Shown here in pieces: positions 10,662 to 22,648 of a DNA stretch of 64,000 nt. The first letter of the stretch is position 1. The number at the start of each line of letters is the position of its first letter. The DNA is from Cryptomeria japonica (lineage: Eukaryota > Streptophyta > Pinopsida > Cupressales > Cupressaceae). Position numbers and translations under genes: made by a program. Under the pieces are notes generated by a model. It searched no databases and was not told the DNA's origin. It saw nothing but the letters and a program-made list of their open reading frames with translations. Location of the stretch: positions 442,540,713-442,604,712 of the forward strand of contig NC_081407.1 in assembly GCF_030272615.1 (NCBI RefSeq). The letters run 5' to 3'.

Positions 10662-12047
10662 TGATGCCCTGCAAAGTGGACAAGGTTAGTCTAAGAGAAA
10701 CAACACAAAACACACAAGAAACCGTTAGTGTTATTCAATCAAAGACTAATCTAAACAGGCATATCAAGAGAGACACTAAAATCATGCTAATATATTTAAC
10801 TAATGAAACAAAGATAATGAGGCATCTCCAAATGCCTCTTAGCATGCTCTTAACTCCTTCTCCCTTGTTCCTCTCCTCTCCAAGTTCCAAAATAGTGTAG
10901 CTCTCAACAGCTTTTTGCACTATGGATGCTTATGGAGGATTGAGATTGAAATATTGCTCTAAATGTAAATAAAGAAGCTAATATTAAGCTATTGATACTA
11001 AAATGATTGATTTTATCCAAAATGACAATATATGAGTTAATTATACTAAAATGTTCTCTTAAAATGCCTATAGCTTAAATGCATACAAGTTTTCAGGATC
11101 TGGATTATGAAGAAATGGGCTCTATTTATAGGAAAAATGGAGCAATGAATGGTTGAGATTGAGTAATCTCAACAAGGGTCAGGATTGAATGATTTCAAAT
11201 CCATGTGAGGGCTTTCAGCCCAATCCCAAGATGACAAGTGTCAATGTGAGATAGGTTGAGAGGGGAGGGAATAAGCATTAAATGCTTGATATGACCTTGG
11301 GAGTTAAAGTCAAGGTTGGTTGAATGAATAAACTCTTTATTCAAAGAATAAAGCTTTTATCCAATGGATAAACTCTTGTGCAAATGTGAAATGGATGAAT
11401 ATGGTCAAAACAATAAATGTTTGGGGAGACAAGTTTGAAATAACCATAAATGGTTATGTAAGAGCCATAAATGGTCATGTAAGAGCCATTAGTGGTCTTG
11501 GAAGACTTTGGGGGTTAATTTGTTGAACACACAAAGCATTAAATGTTTTTCAAAGACTTTGGAGTCTTTGAGAAGTGACTCCATTTTGCTTAGGAATGTG
11601 ACAATAATTAGGGGATGGATTAGGCTAATTAAGAAGGGGTTAAAAGAATCTAGAAGGGGATTAGATTTTGCAAGTGGATTTGGTGGGTGAGGGAAAATAG
11701 GATTTTATTAAAATAAAAATTCATTTATTCCAATAAATGTGTGCAAGTTGCATTTGTAGGAAAATGCAAGTGGGGTGGGGATAATGAATTAAATAAATGT
11801 TTTATTTAATTTATTTAAAAGAGGAAAAGGGGATTTAATTAAATAAATAGATTTTATTTATTTAATTGATTGGAATTTGATTTAATGAATTAATTAAAAT
11901 AAATTGAATAATTTATTTAATTAATAGAAGAATGTTTGGGGATGAATTAATTAAATATTTATTTAATTAACTGATGGCTAGTGGATTTTTAATCAAATAA
12001 ATAGCGAATATTTATTTAATTAAGCTGGACAGATTTGTGTGATTACA
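10662..12047 (-). repeat. Element 1 3' LTR (left copy)
   Basis: It begins TGATGCC and ends ATTACA on the plus strand, so on the element strand it starts TGTAATCAC. It has the same length as the right copy. A TATA-like CTATAAATAG lies on the minus strand at 11131-11122. The right third is made of AT-rich TTAATTAAAT-type blocks. Like the LTR of element 2, it has a decayed AT-rich U3 start. Confidence 0.93.
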
Positions 12048-12092
12048 TTTGCCCCTCTTTGAGACGGTGCAGTTTATCGCGTCGTTTCAAAG
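12048..12092 (-). promoter_or_regulatory. Polypurine tract plus adjacent hairpin, element 1
   Basis: On the element strand, AAAGAGGGGCAAA (12060-12048) abuts the 3' LTR and is the expected plus-strand primer (polypurine tract). Immediately upstream, bases 12057-12092 form a 36-base inverted repeat with 14 consecutive pairs (three G-U) closing a loop of 8. The same hairpin, at the same place, occurs in element 2 with paired sequence changes. Confidence 0.75.
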
Positions 12093-12155
12093 AAAGAAAA
12101 ACTGATGTGAAGAAATGCCCCATAAAATGTAAATTTAATGGGTGGTATGCCCCCT

Positions 12156-12200
12156 CGAGAGATGGGCCGAAAAATTTCAAAAAAATCAGGCGATCTCTCG
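12156..12200. other. Second conserved stem-loop (CGAGAGAT), element 1
   Basis: CGAGAGAT at 12156-12163 pairs with ATCTCTCG at 12193-12200. The sequence CCCCTCGAGAGAT also occurs at the equivalent place in element 2. It lies between the polypurine tract and the antisense TATA box. Function is unknown. Confidence 0.5.
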
Positions 12201-12357
12201 AAAAAGAATGAAAATTGGCAGGGTGGTAGAAGAGAAGGAGTTAGCCTTATGGGTGAAAAATAGAAGAAATCGGGGGAAAAAAGGAGAAATGGGGGGCTCG
12301 GGAAGTTCACGGGGACCACGGCGGTGAGCGGGGGGAAGTTACGGTGACAGCGAAGAG

Positions 12358-12364
12358 TATAAAT
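12358..12364 (+). promoter_or_regulatory. Candidate TATA box for antisense PMD gene, element 1
   Basis: TATAAAT lies 104 bases before the ATG of exon 1. Element 2 has TATAAGA 98 bases before its ATG. The conserved position suggests a dedicated internal plus-strand promoter rather than use of the LTR promoter, which faces the other way. Confidence 0.5.
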
Positions 12365-12461
12365 GGGGTGAAAGGGATGAAAACAAGATCATTTGTGACC
12401 GCGACCAGTGTGAAACCAGAGCTCTGATAGTGACCTTTTGGAGGAGCGAGCAGTAGTTAGG

Positions 12462-15174
12462 ATGCCGATACCGATTACCGAGCACAAATTTGAGCGAGTT
12501 CGACGGTTCCAGCGCCTAGATGACTATGGACCAGCGGTACGCAAATTCAAAAATTTAATTTTTATGCACTTTTGATAGGTTTTTAGCTGAGTCCAAGTCA
12601 AGTCAGAGCAAGAGCACTGAAACTACAGTTTTGGCGCTTTTGCTCCATGAACTAGCGCTACTGCGCCGCAATGGCGCTATTGCCCCATTGTTTGAGCGCT
12701 TTTGTTTTGTAGTAGCATTATTGTATGCAAGTTTAAGCGCTGTTAATTAATAAGCGCTATTGAGGGCATTTTTGAGTGCTATTGAACTTTATTAGCGCTA
12801 CTGTGTAGTTGTTTGAGCGCATTTGTAGTTTGAGCGCTATGGGATAGCTGAGTGAGTGCTTTTGCTAGGGTTGTAGTGCTATTGTTGGGAAACTAGCGCT
12901 TTTGATGGTAAAATAGCACTTTTGCTTTAGGATAAAGAGATGCCCCAGTTTGGATGAAGAAAATCTCCTGATGCTAATGATTGATGGATGGCAAGGTGAA
13001 GTGGGAGTTGTTTTGAACCATAGCAGCCTGATGAGACTTAGGTCATTTGTTAGGATAAATGCTCATTGAAGTCTAGGTGGCCATGATTGCTTACCTGTTG
13101 AGACCCGAAGATACTTGATCAAAGTATCTGTTGATAGTCTAGGTTTAAACTTAAGAAAGTTTGAAAACAAAACAATTGATGGTGATTTGATGAATGTCCA
13201 TGTGTAGGAGGAGTTGCGCATGTTGCAGTTACGTGAGCGACATCCTGCGACACAGGGGTTGCGGGATCGATTGACACAGGTGGAGATAGACTGTATTGCC
13301 ATGATGGGACTATATGAGGTGATGCACATGCCCGTGATTTGTATGAATCACAGATTGATCACAGCGTTAGCAGAGCGGTGGCACAGCGAGACGTGCACCT
13401 TCCATTTGGCACAGGGGGAGATGACAGTGACCCTGGAGGATGTGTGGTGCATCCTCCGGATTCCGATTCGAGGAGAGTTGGTCACATATGATAGATCCTG
13501 GGGGACTCTTGCAGTGTAGAGGTTTTTTGATGAGGACGTTTTCATTGATGATGGGTCCATTGCCTGGGAGGAGATAGCGGCGTTATATGAGCCTCTTCCA
13601 GCAGTTTTATCAAGTATTGTGGGAGGTCTTCTTTGTCCTAACAGGCGATCACATGGTTTGGCCGTCGGATGGGGACAGGTTATCGAGATGATGATGACCG
13701 AGAGGACCCGCTTTGCGTGGGGGCCGTGTGTGCTGGCGCACCTGTACCAGGAGCTCCATGAGGTGGTTTACTGGGGGAGGGGTTCCTTAGCAGTGGGCAT
13801 GACACTGCTGCATATTTGGGCTTGGGAGCACCTACCAGTGACTCGACCGGTGAGTCTGAGATTCCGGGCAGTAGATCAACCATACATGTTCATGTATAGC
13901 GGCATGATGAGTCAGCCCCACCTGGGGAAGTTAGAGTGGTGGCGGCGGGCGCTAGACGATCTGGATGCAGTGATATGGCGGCCATACTTGGAGTGTGAGC
14001 CATGGGATGATGATGCAAAGGCACTGCCTTACGTTTTTATGACCCGATTTCTCATTGGGAGGACCGCATACCATGTGGAGAGACAAGTGCCTAGGAGAGT
14101 GCTGAGACAGTTTGGGCGGCAGCAGGGACTGCTCAGTGGATCAGGAGAGTATGCTCGAGTTATTCGGAAGAGGTACGCATGGGGGCCAGTGCTAACATAT
14201 GATCAGGCATTGGCAGAGTTTTGGACACTGCAGGCGAGACCGTGGGACATACGACCGAGGGTCGTGGATGCAGGTGTTACAGATGAGTACCGCAGTACCG
14301 GGCAGCGCACCTGATCTTACGGATCTCTGATCTAGAAGAGCCGATCCCAGCTTTTGAGGATGAGAGGGGACGGAGACGGAGGAGGGCAGGAGATCGAGGA
14401 CCGAGGGTAGGTGGAGGAGATGGAGGAGGAGGAGGTGGAGGGGGAGGAGGAGGAGGAGGAGGGTTGGGGATGCGGAGTCAGCGGAGAGGGAGAGGTGGAC
14501 TGCCTCTACAGATATCACAGGGACCATTGATATGGGGAGGAGTTCAGTTGAGTGGGAGGGGGATGGAGAGGGAGATCCCGATGGACAGAGGGGAGGGGAC
14601 TACTAGAGAGGGTGGTGCAGGTGAGGCGGCCATGGATACTGGGGAGGGAGCTACTGGAGATCTGCGAGAGCATATGATAGTATGTTTGCAGACTCGGATA
14701 GAGGATTTGGAGGCGAAGGTGGCAGCTAGAGACGTGCAGCTATTTGCACGGGAGTCAGAGCTAGCGGTGGTGCTGCGGGAGAGGGATAGTGCAGTGGAGA
14801 GATTGGCAGAGTTGCAGGAGAGAGTGCGGGTTGGAGTAGGAGCACAGGGGCCTACGGGGGAGGTGATGAGGGAGATGCGACGAGCACAGGCGGAGATAGA
14901 CTACTGGCGGGGTTTATATGAGCAGGTGGTGCCAGTTAGTCAGCAAGCTCTTAGCTATTCGCAGATGCGGCAGGCTAGATCAAAGCGATCGCAGAGGGTG
15001 CAGAGCAGTGGGGGTGTGATGGGTCCGCTGCAGAGGGAGAGATCAGGGGATGCAGGAGTGAGTGGTGGTTCGATGAGGCCTCCACGGAGAGATGGATTAG
15101 GTGGTGCAGGCACCAGTGGGAGAGCAGGTGGCGATGGTGGTGGTGGTACAGCATCTGGCCAGAGTGGCATTTGA
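12462..15174 (+). pseudogene. Antisense plant mobile domain (PMD) gene of element 1, damaged
   Basis: Exon 1 (12462-12536, 25 codons) contains HKFERVRRFQR. A GT...AG intron (12537-13207) follows. Exon 2 opens at 13208 with LRMLQLRERHPATQG. The PMD signature LAERWHSETCTFHL and EMTVTLEDVWCILRIPI lies at about 13364-13470. WGPCVLAHLYQELHE and LLHIWAWEHLPVTRP lie at about 13709-13850. A TAG at 13517-13519 interrupts an otherwise open frame to 14314, and a frameshift near 14290 is needed to continue. The C-terminal part has a poly-Gly run, a coiled coil (about 14680-14830) and the tail motif SSGGVMGP, shared with element 2. PMD proteins (MAIN/MAIL family) act in genome stability and silencing in plants. 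The role in transposons is unknown. It is convergent with gag-pol. Confidence 0.85.
12620..12925 (+). repeat. AGCGCTATTG-type motif cluster in PMD intron, element 1
   Basis: About 15 degenerate copies of (A/G)(A/G)GCGCT(A/T)(T/C)TG occur at irregular spacing of 10-35 bases. Examples are gcgcttttg, agcgctactg, ggcgctattg and agcgctattg. The cluster lies inside the intron. The same words occur in the gag-pol leader of this element at 44568-44835 and not in element 2. Confidence 0.8.
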
Positions 15175-17738
15175 GAGAGCATTTTTGTATATATGTATTG
15201 TATCATTGTTTATTTTTGGACTGCATCTTGGATGGTTCTTGGTAGCCGATTTTGTAGACTTCATTGTACTCTGATATATGAGATGATATATATGAGGAGA
15301 TCCCATATTTTGATGATATGTATGGATGTTTATGCAGGATGATGGGTGATTGCTTAGATGGATGTGTGTATATGTATGCATTTGATGAGATGTTTCTTAT
15401 ATGCATGTTTTTATGATGATTTATGATGTAGGTTACTGACATATGAATGCAGGTATGATTTGTTTTGATTTTTGATGTAATGCTTTTATGTATGTAATGC
15501 CATGATGATGATGTATGCTTATGATGATTTATGAACAGGATTTTGGTGTTTCCTATTTTGATATAGTGATGAGATAATGATATGCAATGATTGAATGAAT
15601 GATGTTATGTATGGATATGCATCTAGATGTTTTTAGATGAATGTAATATGAATAAACAAAATGTAAAGTACAAATGTTTATATGATAATGCCTTTAAACG
15701 AATGCATATGTAAAATGGATATTTATAAAAAGGTATGAACCAATGTTTGGAAACAAATGGATTTTATGATTCTAAATACGTAAATATGATTTAAGTACAA
15801 ATGATAATGTGATGATACTATAACTAGTGTTTTAATAACTGCACCTTAATGCAATTAAAAAGAGGATAATGAATGTAATGTGAATGAATCCTAAAATGAG
15901 CATAATAAGATACATAGTTAATGGACAAATGAATGCACTTTTTCACTAAATGGATAAATGAATGTGTACAATAATAAATGATAAAGGATAATAAAATGAT
16001 AATGGATAACTGACACTAAAGGAATGCCTAGTAAATGACTGAATATAATCAAAGACAATTTGATCCCACGAATGAATCTAATTATTTATGATTGATGCAA
16101 TGATGCAAATGTTTTAATGAAAACTAATGTCCAAAATGAACTATATGCAATGTTAAGTTAGAAATGACATGAATGTACTTAATGCAAGATGCAACTAAAT
16201 GCGATGATGATATGACCATGAGGAATGCAAGGTTTTTGAGACTTTGCATGATGCATTGATGATGTATCAGAGTACTCAGTCATGATTGTATCCAAGACCC
16301 ATTTTAATGGTCACTTTTGCATATAAAACCTACATATGAATGGATGAATGAATGGGTGATATGCAACGGAATGCAATATATAAACAGATGAGGTGTAATG
16401 GCGATCCATATTACTCTATTTTCATCATTGAGCTTTTAAAATGTTGGAAGAGAATACAAGCATCTTGACATAATGATTCAAGATGACCTGAGTATTCCTT
16501 TCATGGATTTTATATAGCAAGTTAATACAAACGACTTGATATAAGGGTCAAGTCAACCAGAGTATTGCTTGCGGAACAGACAAGGATTATCTTCGTTCAT
16601 GCATGACTTGGATCATCCTCCTTGATCTTAGGCTGATCATATCCTGAGACAAGTGCATACCGTACTAAGAGATAAAAACCTTTATCCAGTTTGGATGAGG
16701 TAGGAGGAACCAAAGGAAGAGCATTGCACCTGCAAACAAACAGTATATACATAAAGAATAAAGAATAAGGATCCTTGGTAATGGTTCATGCTCATATGGT
16801 CGAGGTATACGTTGTAGTCAGCAAGTCGTAGTGATCTATGACTGCATTTGGCATAAGATCACATAGCTTGGTGAACTTCCCACGTAGACACCATTAGTAC
16901 ATGCCCCAGAACTTCATCGGAAATAATGTGCAAACGATACAAAACAATGCTGAAAAGATCCCGATACAGATAAATGAATGATTGTACTCACAAACCAACC
17001 AAGTATTTGATAGCTTAACATAATTTTCTTGTCAAAGAAAACGTCACTGTTTGTCTTTGTTTTGGTAAGGAAGGATGCATCCTTGTTGAAGACAGTTTTG
17101 AGTATTGATGGTGATTGTGTGGTCGATTGGTAAATGGTCATCGTGTGAGTATTTTGTCAATGTTTGTTTTGGTATCTGCATGGATGAGTATGTACAAGGT
17201 GTTGCCATGTTTTTGTGTGATTTTTGATGTTTTCTGATGTTTTTGGATTTTGTATTGTTTTGAATGTTTTTGGTATTTTGTTGAGACATTTTCCAATGTT
17301 TTTGGTATTTTGATGATTGCTTGAATGAAGAACTTAATGAATCATAAGACAATGTAGAATCCACTTCCATCAATAGGTTAAAGGCATTGCCCCCAGTTTT
17401 AGACATGACTATGAAAAAGCGGGATGCAAGATGTATGGAGTACTATCCTAATTGCAGATGAATAACAAGCCATGGTTTTGGATGGATGGATGTATGTATA
17501 AAGTAGATGTGATCGCAACAAGTCTGAAAGATAATGGAGCCATAGCCTTTACGAGTGGCACCTGTTTGCCAGGTTTTCACCATCGTACTTATCCAAGGTG
17601 CCACTGGAGTGGTTGTTCGTCGTTTGGATGCATGATTTTTCTTTACTTTTTTGAATGTTTTTGTATTTTCTTCAGGACATTTTTCTGAATGTTTTTGGTT
17701 ATTTCCGGTATGTAGGGGAGCCTGATGCTCTGTACAAC
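15175..17738. other. Non-coding region between PMD gene and pol end, element 1
   Basis: From the PMD stop to about 16450 the sequence is low complexity, built from atg, gatg, tatg and aatg words (ATGATG-rich on plus). From 16450 to 17738 it is more complex. It holds a block shared with element 2 (ataacaagccatg at 17463, and GGCACCTGTTTGCCAGG at 17557-17582 with following TTTTCACCA). No gene is supported. As the meeting point of convergent transcripts it is the expected site of both 3' ends. Confidence 0.5.
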
Positions 17739-19804
17739 TTAGGTATAAAACCATTTTAGGTGCATGCTGTTGATTGGATCTGCAAGCGGTTCTCCTTCTG
17801 AGGTAGCCAACTGATATGCCCCGGGCCCGAATACAGCAGTGACAACATATGGGCCCAGCCAGTTTGATTCAAACTTGCCCTGATGTTCTCTGTTTGGTTG
17901 GTTGTGAGTATTCTCTCGTAGAACAAGATCACCTGGGTGAACTCACAAAGCTGGTTCCCACTTTTTGGTACGACCTGATTTTTGCTGAAATCATACATTG
18001 TTAAAAAAATATAATGATTTAAGCTTGAAGAGGTCCCATTTGAAGTAATTGAAGAGAGTTAAATCAAAGGCTCTTAGATCAAAATTTCTTGGATAGAACC
18101 TCTCTAATTCTAAATCATACTTGCAATGGAGTCTCCTTTGCATCTATCAAATGCTGATAAAAAACCAATTTTACATTAGCTTTTGTGGGGTCAAATTAAT
18201 TCATTTAAAAGTTTTTTTTTTAAAAGTATTTAGTCCTTATTATAAGCTTTCCAAATAGTATAATTTTTAATATATTTAATTTCATTAATATATTTTTATT
18301 TTATTTCTTATGAATGTAGGTTTTTCACTGAACATGAACTTCTATGTTCAATGCATTGGGAAAAATAGTAAACTAATTCAAAAAAATTCTAAAAAATATC
18401 TATGCACTAGGTATTGGTGTTTTCTTTCTAACAAAAAAAAATAAAAAATTTTGATATATATAGAACAAGTTATGTGTTCAAACGTACACCTATATCCAAA
18501 TTATAATTAGTCGAACTTCAAAACATAATAAAATAAAAAATATTCAACATATCACTATCAAACAAAGTGCATGCCCTGTGTATTGATGTTACAAACCAAA
18601 ATTCAAAAGAATTAAGTTTTATCATTTATAGAAAAAAAAAATATGCGTTTCGGGATACACATCACTCTTAAAAAATGTTGTTTTCTGTAAACATCCACTT
18701 TTTGAGGGAGATGGAAAAATCAATAAACTTTATTTCAAACAAATTTGCAAAAAATATATTTAGAATCTAAAAACAAGATGTTAAAGATCACTACTTTATA
18801 TCATCTTCAAATTCTTAATGGTTTAAAAGTTATAGGTGTTAGAAAGTGAAGGTTTTTTTCAAAATATTAATCTAAGTGTCAAAGTTGGTCAAAAAGTGGG
18901 AACCAGTATTGTGAGTTCACCCACCTACCTCAAATGTACGAGGTCTAACTCGGTGATTATAGCTTCTGCTCATGCACTGCTGATAGGCTTTGAGGTGATT
19001 GTATGCAGCTTGTCACTTCTCATCGAGTAACTCTAAGTCCTGAAGACGGGATACTCTATATGCTTCATCATCGATGAGATTGTGCAAGGAAACCCGTAGT
19101 GATGGTATCTCAACCTCAATAGGCAAGATAGCTTCTGCACCATAGACCAACGAATAAGGAGTTGCACCTGTAGGGGTTCGAATGCTAGTTCGATATGCCC
19201 ATAGCACTGGATTTAGTTGAACATGCCAATCACGACCGGCATCATTAACTGTCTTCTTTAGGATCCTCAATATATTTTTATTTGATGCTTTAGCCTGACC
19301 ATTGCCTTGTGGGTAATAGGGGGTGGAAAAGCGATGTTGGATATGAAATTTTTCACAAAGTTCACGGACATCCTGATTTTTGAAAGGAAGACCGTTATTT
19401 GTGATGATGGACATGGGCACACCATACTGGCAGATGATGTAGTTGAGGATGAATGAGGCAATCTGCTTGTCGGTGACTTGGGTAAGTGGAACAGCTTCGA
19501 TCCACTTTGTGAAATATTCGGTGGCGGTAATAATGAATTTATGGACGTTGGATGAAGATGGATGGATTTTACCCACAAGATCAAGGCCCCATTGACAAAA
19601 AGGCCATGGTGTTGTGATTGGTTGTAGTTCCTGGGCTGGTGCATGTATCAGGTCACCATGAACTTGACATTTCTTGCATTTTCTGATAAAGTAGTAGGAA
19701 TCTTTTTCCATAGATGGCCAATAGTATCCATTGCGCAGGAGTTTCTTGGCTAGTGATGGACCACCTGAATGAGTCCCACAAATTCCTTCATGTACCTCTT
19801 CCAA
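17739..19804 (-). pseudogene. Element 1 integrase, interrupted and catalytically damaged
   Basis: This is the integrase that would join element cDNA to chromosomal DNA. The Zn-binding region (VHEGICGTHSGGPSLAKKLL ... KCKKCQ) and the core WGLDLVGKIH with the first Asp are present. The second Asp region reads IITNNGLPF, where element 2 has IITDNGRPF. The Glu region reads GQAKASNK, where element 2 has GQAEASNK. Two of the three catalytic residues are therefore substituted. The frame runs to 18923, is interrupted by the 988 bp DNA element, and resumes at 17934 as GDLVLREN with an open frame to a TAA at 17741-17739. The C-terminus matches element 2 (DPINSMHL--FYT). There is no chromodomain, as expected for Tat. 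Confidence 0.9.
17935..18922. mobile_element. 988 bp inverted-repeat DNA element inserted in element 1 pol
   Basis: Terminal inverted repeats of about 33 bases start GGGTGAACTCACAA and continue through CTGGTTCCCACTTTTTG with two mismatches. ACCT occurs on both sides (17931-17934 and 18923-18926). Removing the insert and one ACCT restores the reading frame expected from the element 2 pol. The interior is AT-rich with no transposase. It is a non-autonomous transposon with long repeats. Because a 2-4 base duplication is ambiguous here, the superfamily is not assigned. Confidence 0.85.
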
Positions 19805-19900
19805 GGCCTTTGTTATCTCATCTTGTTCTAGACATCGAAGGAGAGTACCATCAAGATTGCGACGGTATAAGGTTTTAGCAATAATGGCATATCGAGCAGT

Positions 19901-20569
19901 TTAGCAAATGAAGGTTTTACGTTGGTTATTGGATTGGTTGGGAGGAAGGGTGTGATCGCGGAGATAGGTGTAGAATTCACCATACCATGGGGATTCAGAA
20001 CCGACAAGGCGACATATCATTTCGGATTCGGGGATATCATAAGCAGGAATCCAAAGTTGTTCGACCAAGAACTCGTAGCGTGTTGAATTCTGTGGAAGAT
20101 CTAGTAGAGATGCGATGGTAGCCATAGCATCAGCAGCTCGATTCTGATCTCTTGGTATCTGCTCAAAAGTGATAGTAGTAAATGATGTCTTTAGAGTGTC
20201 CACCATTTGCTTATATGGCATGGGTTTATCATCCTTGGTCTGATATTCATCGGTTGCTTGTCGAATGACCAGTTGGGAGTCGCCATATACTTGTAGTTCT
20301 TGTAATTTCCATTGTACGGCTAACCTGAGTCCTATGATCAAGGCCTCATACTCTGCTATGTTGTTGGTGCATGGAAATGTGAGCCTGTAAGACTTCAGGA
20401 TGCTATCACCTTGAGGTGTGATAAACAGAATGTCTGCCCCCAAGCCATGCCTAGTGTATGAACCATCAAAGTATAATTTCCATGGTTGCGTTGTTGTGAT
20501 CATGAATATCTCTTCGTCTGGAAAATTGGAAATGAGAGGATGATCACCTATGAGAGGTGCATCGGCCAA
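19901..20569 (-). pseudogene. Element 1 second RNase H (archaeal-type) domain
   Basis: LYFDGSYTRHGLGADILFI carries the first catalytic Asp. NNIAEYEALIIGLRLA carries the Glu. VYGDSQLVIRQ and IPRDQNRAADAMA carry the later Asp residues. This is an additional RNase H placed after the usual RT-linked one, a hallmark of the Tat lineage of plant gypsy elements. It would help degrade RNA in the RNA-DNA hybrid during reverse transcription. A TAG at 20572-20570 (Gln in element 2) and a TAA at 19903-19901 (Gln in element 2) bound the open stretch. Confidence 0.88.
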
Positions 20570-20716
20570 CTAATCTGCAATAACTTGCCCTTTGATAGCT
20601 TTACGGTCTACATACTCGATATCAAATTCACTTAGAATCATCACCCATTTGGCCAAGCAGCCTGTCAATGCTACTTTGTTGAGTAAATACTTGAGTGGAT
20701 CAATCTTTGCAATGAG

Positions 20717-20983
20717 TTATACTTTGTGGGTTAACAGATAGTGCCTCAGTTTAGTGGCTGCTAAGATTACTGCTAAGCAAGCTCGCTCAATAGGTGTGTA
20801 ATTGAGTTCATAGCCCACCAGTGTGCGAGAGATGTAGTAAACAACACACTCTTTCCCTTCTGCATTATGTTGTGCCATTAGTACACCCAATGCTGTACTT
20901 GTTGCTAAGATATAAAGTAACAACGGTCTACTTGGATCTGGTGGCATTAGCAATGGTGGATTCATGAGATAGTCTTTAAGCAT
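20717..20983 (-). pseudogene. Element 1 RT-linked RNase H, partial
   Basis: The stretch reads LLLYILATSTALGVLMAQHN, then a VVYYISRTLVGYELNYTPIE segment and CLAVILAATKLRHYLLTHK. This is the usual gypsy RNase H after the RT thumb. The first catalytic Asp position (normally TDAS) reads ILATS, so this copy looks degenerate. The same is true in element 2 (ISATS), which fits the idea that the first RNase H is vestigial when a second one is present. Stops precede it (TAG near 21015) and follow it (TAA near 20716). Confidence 0.85.
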
Positions 20984-21100
20984 TTGAAATGCTTGTTGGC
21001 ATCGGGCATCCCACTAAAAGCGGATGTTCTTATGTAGCAGGTGTGTAAATGGGTGACACTTATCAGCCAGTTGTGCAATGAATCTTCGGATGGATTGAAG

Positions 21101-21997
21101 TCATCCTTGTAATGTCCTTAGCTGACTGATATTCTTTGGAGGTGGCATGTCCATGATTGCTTTTACCTTTGCTGGGTCAACCTCAATACCTTTGCTTGAG
21201 ACAATGTATTCTAGAAGTTTCCCGGAGGTTACTCCAAAGACACATTTCTTTGGGTTGAGTCGAACATGGTATTGTTCCAGTCTATCAAAGATTTTATCTA
21301 AGATGTGGAGATGCCCTTCTCTGGTGAGTGATTTTGCTAGTAAGTCATCCACATAATCTTCCATCATAGTATGCATCATGTCATGGAAGATGGTGTTCAT
21401 TGCTCTTTGATAGGTTGCTCCTGCATTCTTGAGACTAAAAGGCATTACATTCCAGCAATATGTGCCCCATGGACAGGTGAGGGCTATCTTATGTTGATCT
21501 TCTAGTGCGATCTTTATCTGATTGTATCCTAAAAAGCCATCCATAAGTGAAAGAATGGCATGTCCCGCTGTCAGATCCACTATGATGTCGATATTTGGTA
21601 GGGGGAAGTCATCCTTAGGACATGCCTTATTTAGATCCCTGAAGTCGGTACAAATGCGGATGCCCCCTTTTGGTTTGCCGATAGGCACAACATTGGAGAT
21701 CCATTCTGCATAATCAATTGGTCTAATGAAACCAACATCTAGGAGTTTCTTGAGTTCTGTTTTGACTAGCACTGCAATTTGAGGATGCATCTTACGAAGC
21801 TTCTGCTTGACAGGTTTGGCTCCTTCTGCTACGGTAAGGTGATGCATGACTAAATCAGGATCAAGCCCAGGCATGTCTACATATGACCATGCAAAGTTGA
21901 TCTGACGCTTCTGGAAGAACTCTATAAATTTAGGCTGTTCCGCTGTAGTGAGAAGAGATGCTAGATGTATGAGATGAGGATTTTCAGGAGTCCCCAC
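21101..21997 (-). pseudogene. Element 1 reverse transcriptase
   Basis: This would copy element RNA to DNA. Visible RT motifs in order are VKQKLRKMHPQ, FIRPIDYAEWISNVVPIGKP, RICTDFRDLNKACPKDDFPLP, SLMDGFLGYNQIKIA, MPFSLKNAGATYQRAM and the catalytic MEDYVDDLLAKS. NPKKCVFGV and PPPKNISQLR follow. The catalytic DD pair is intact. A TGA stops the frame at the end (where element 2 has Arg), just before the conserved LQSIRRF. The usual MPFGLKNA is MPFSLKNA here. It is one part of the continuous gag-pol relic. Confidence 0.92.
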
Positions 21998-22033
21998 ATT
22001 GTATTCTTTGGTTTCCTCGATGAGAATCGTTGA

Positions 22034-22396
22034 TCATTCCTGTTGTGTACTATCAGGGAGAATGTCAAACCCTTCATCCTCAGGCGCCTCAGAGAGGTTT
22101 TCACCATTGGATACACTCTTTCTTTTTACTTTTGTTGGATCAAACAGTGCCACAGTGTGGTTTTCACTGGAAGATCCATGTTTTATTGTTATATTTTTGC
22201 AGCTGAAAGGTTTGACATCCGCCTCGAAGTATGCTGCGCTATTAAGTTCAATGGCGAATCCAGCTTTGTGATCCCTGCTTGGTAGGTTATCCCTTAATTC
22301 CAAAAAGTCAATGATGGCCTCATCGTTTTGGAAGAAGTCAAGACATGGGGGAATTGGTTGGTTCCATTCGATGAGTTCAGGGTGGATAATGGGCAT
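22034..22396 (-). pseudogene. Element 1 linker between G-patch and RT
   Basis: The linker is acidic and Asn/Glu-rich, with FQNDEAIIDFLELRDNLPS and the phrase ENLSEAPEDEG. Both are shared with element 2 (EAIIDYLGIRDDLP and ENLSEAPEDG). No known domain. The frame continues from the G-patch segment after stops near 22649-22625. Confidence 0.65.
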
Positions 22397-22648
22397 TACT
22401 TCATCGATTAGGTTAAGTGCGTTAGATGTATCAGTGAGGGTTAAGACGTTATGGTGAAGGTCGTTAATGGTACTCTCCCTATCAGAATCATGCGTAGGAT
22501 GAGATGTAGGGTCTGTGGAAGATGTTTCCAGTTCGGGAACCCAAGTGGTCTTTATCTGTGCTTCTCTGTAAACAGGGATGTCTTTGTGTGGTGGAGGTGG
22601 TGATGTGTCTTCCTCATCTGAAGTGTTAAGCTATACAGAATCAAATTC

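Noticed and set aside
12462-15174. PMD gene as a host gene into which the retroelement inserted
   Set aside because: A homologous gene with the same exon layout lies at the same place in a second, independently inserted element, so it belongs to the elements.
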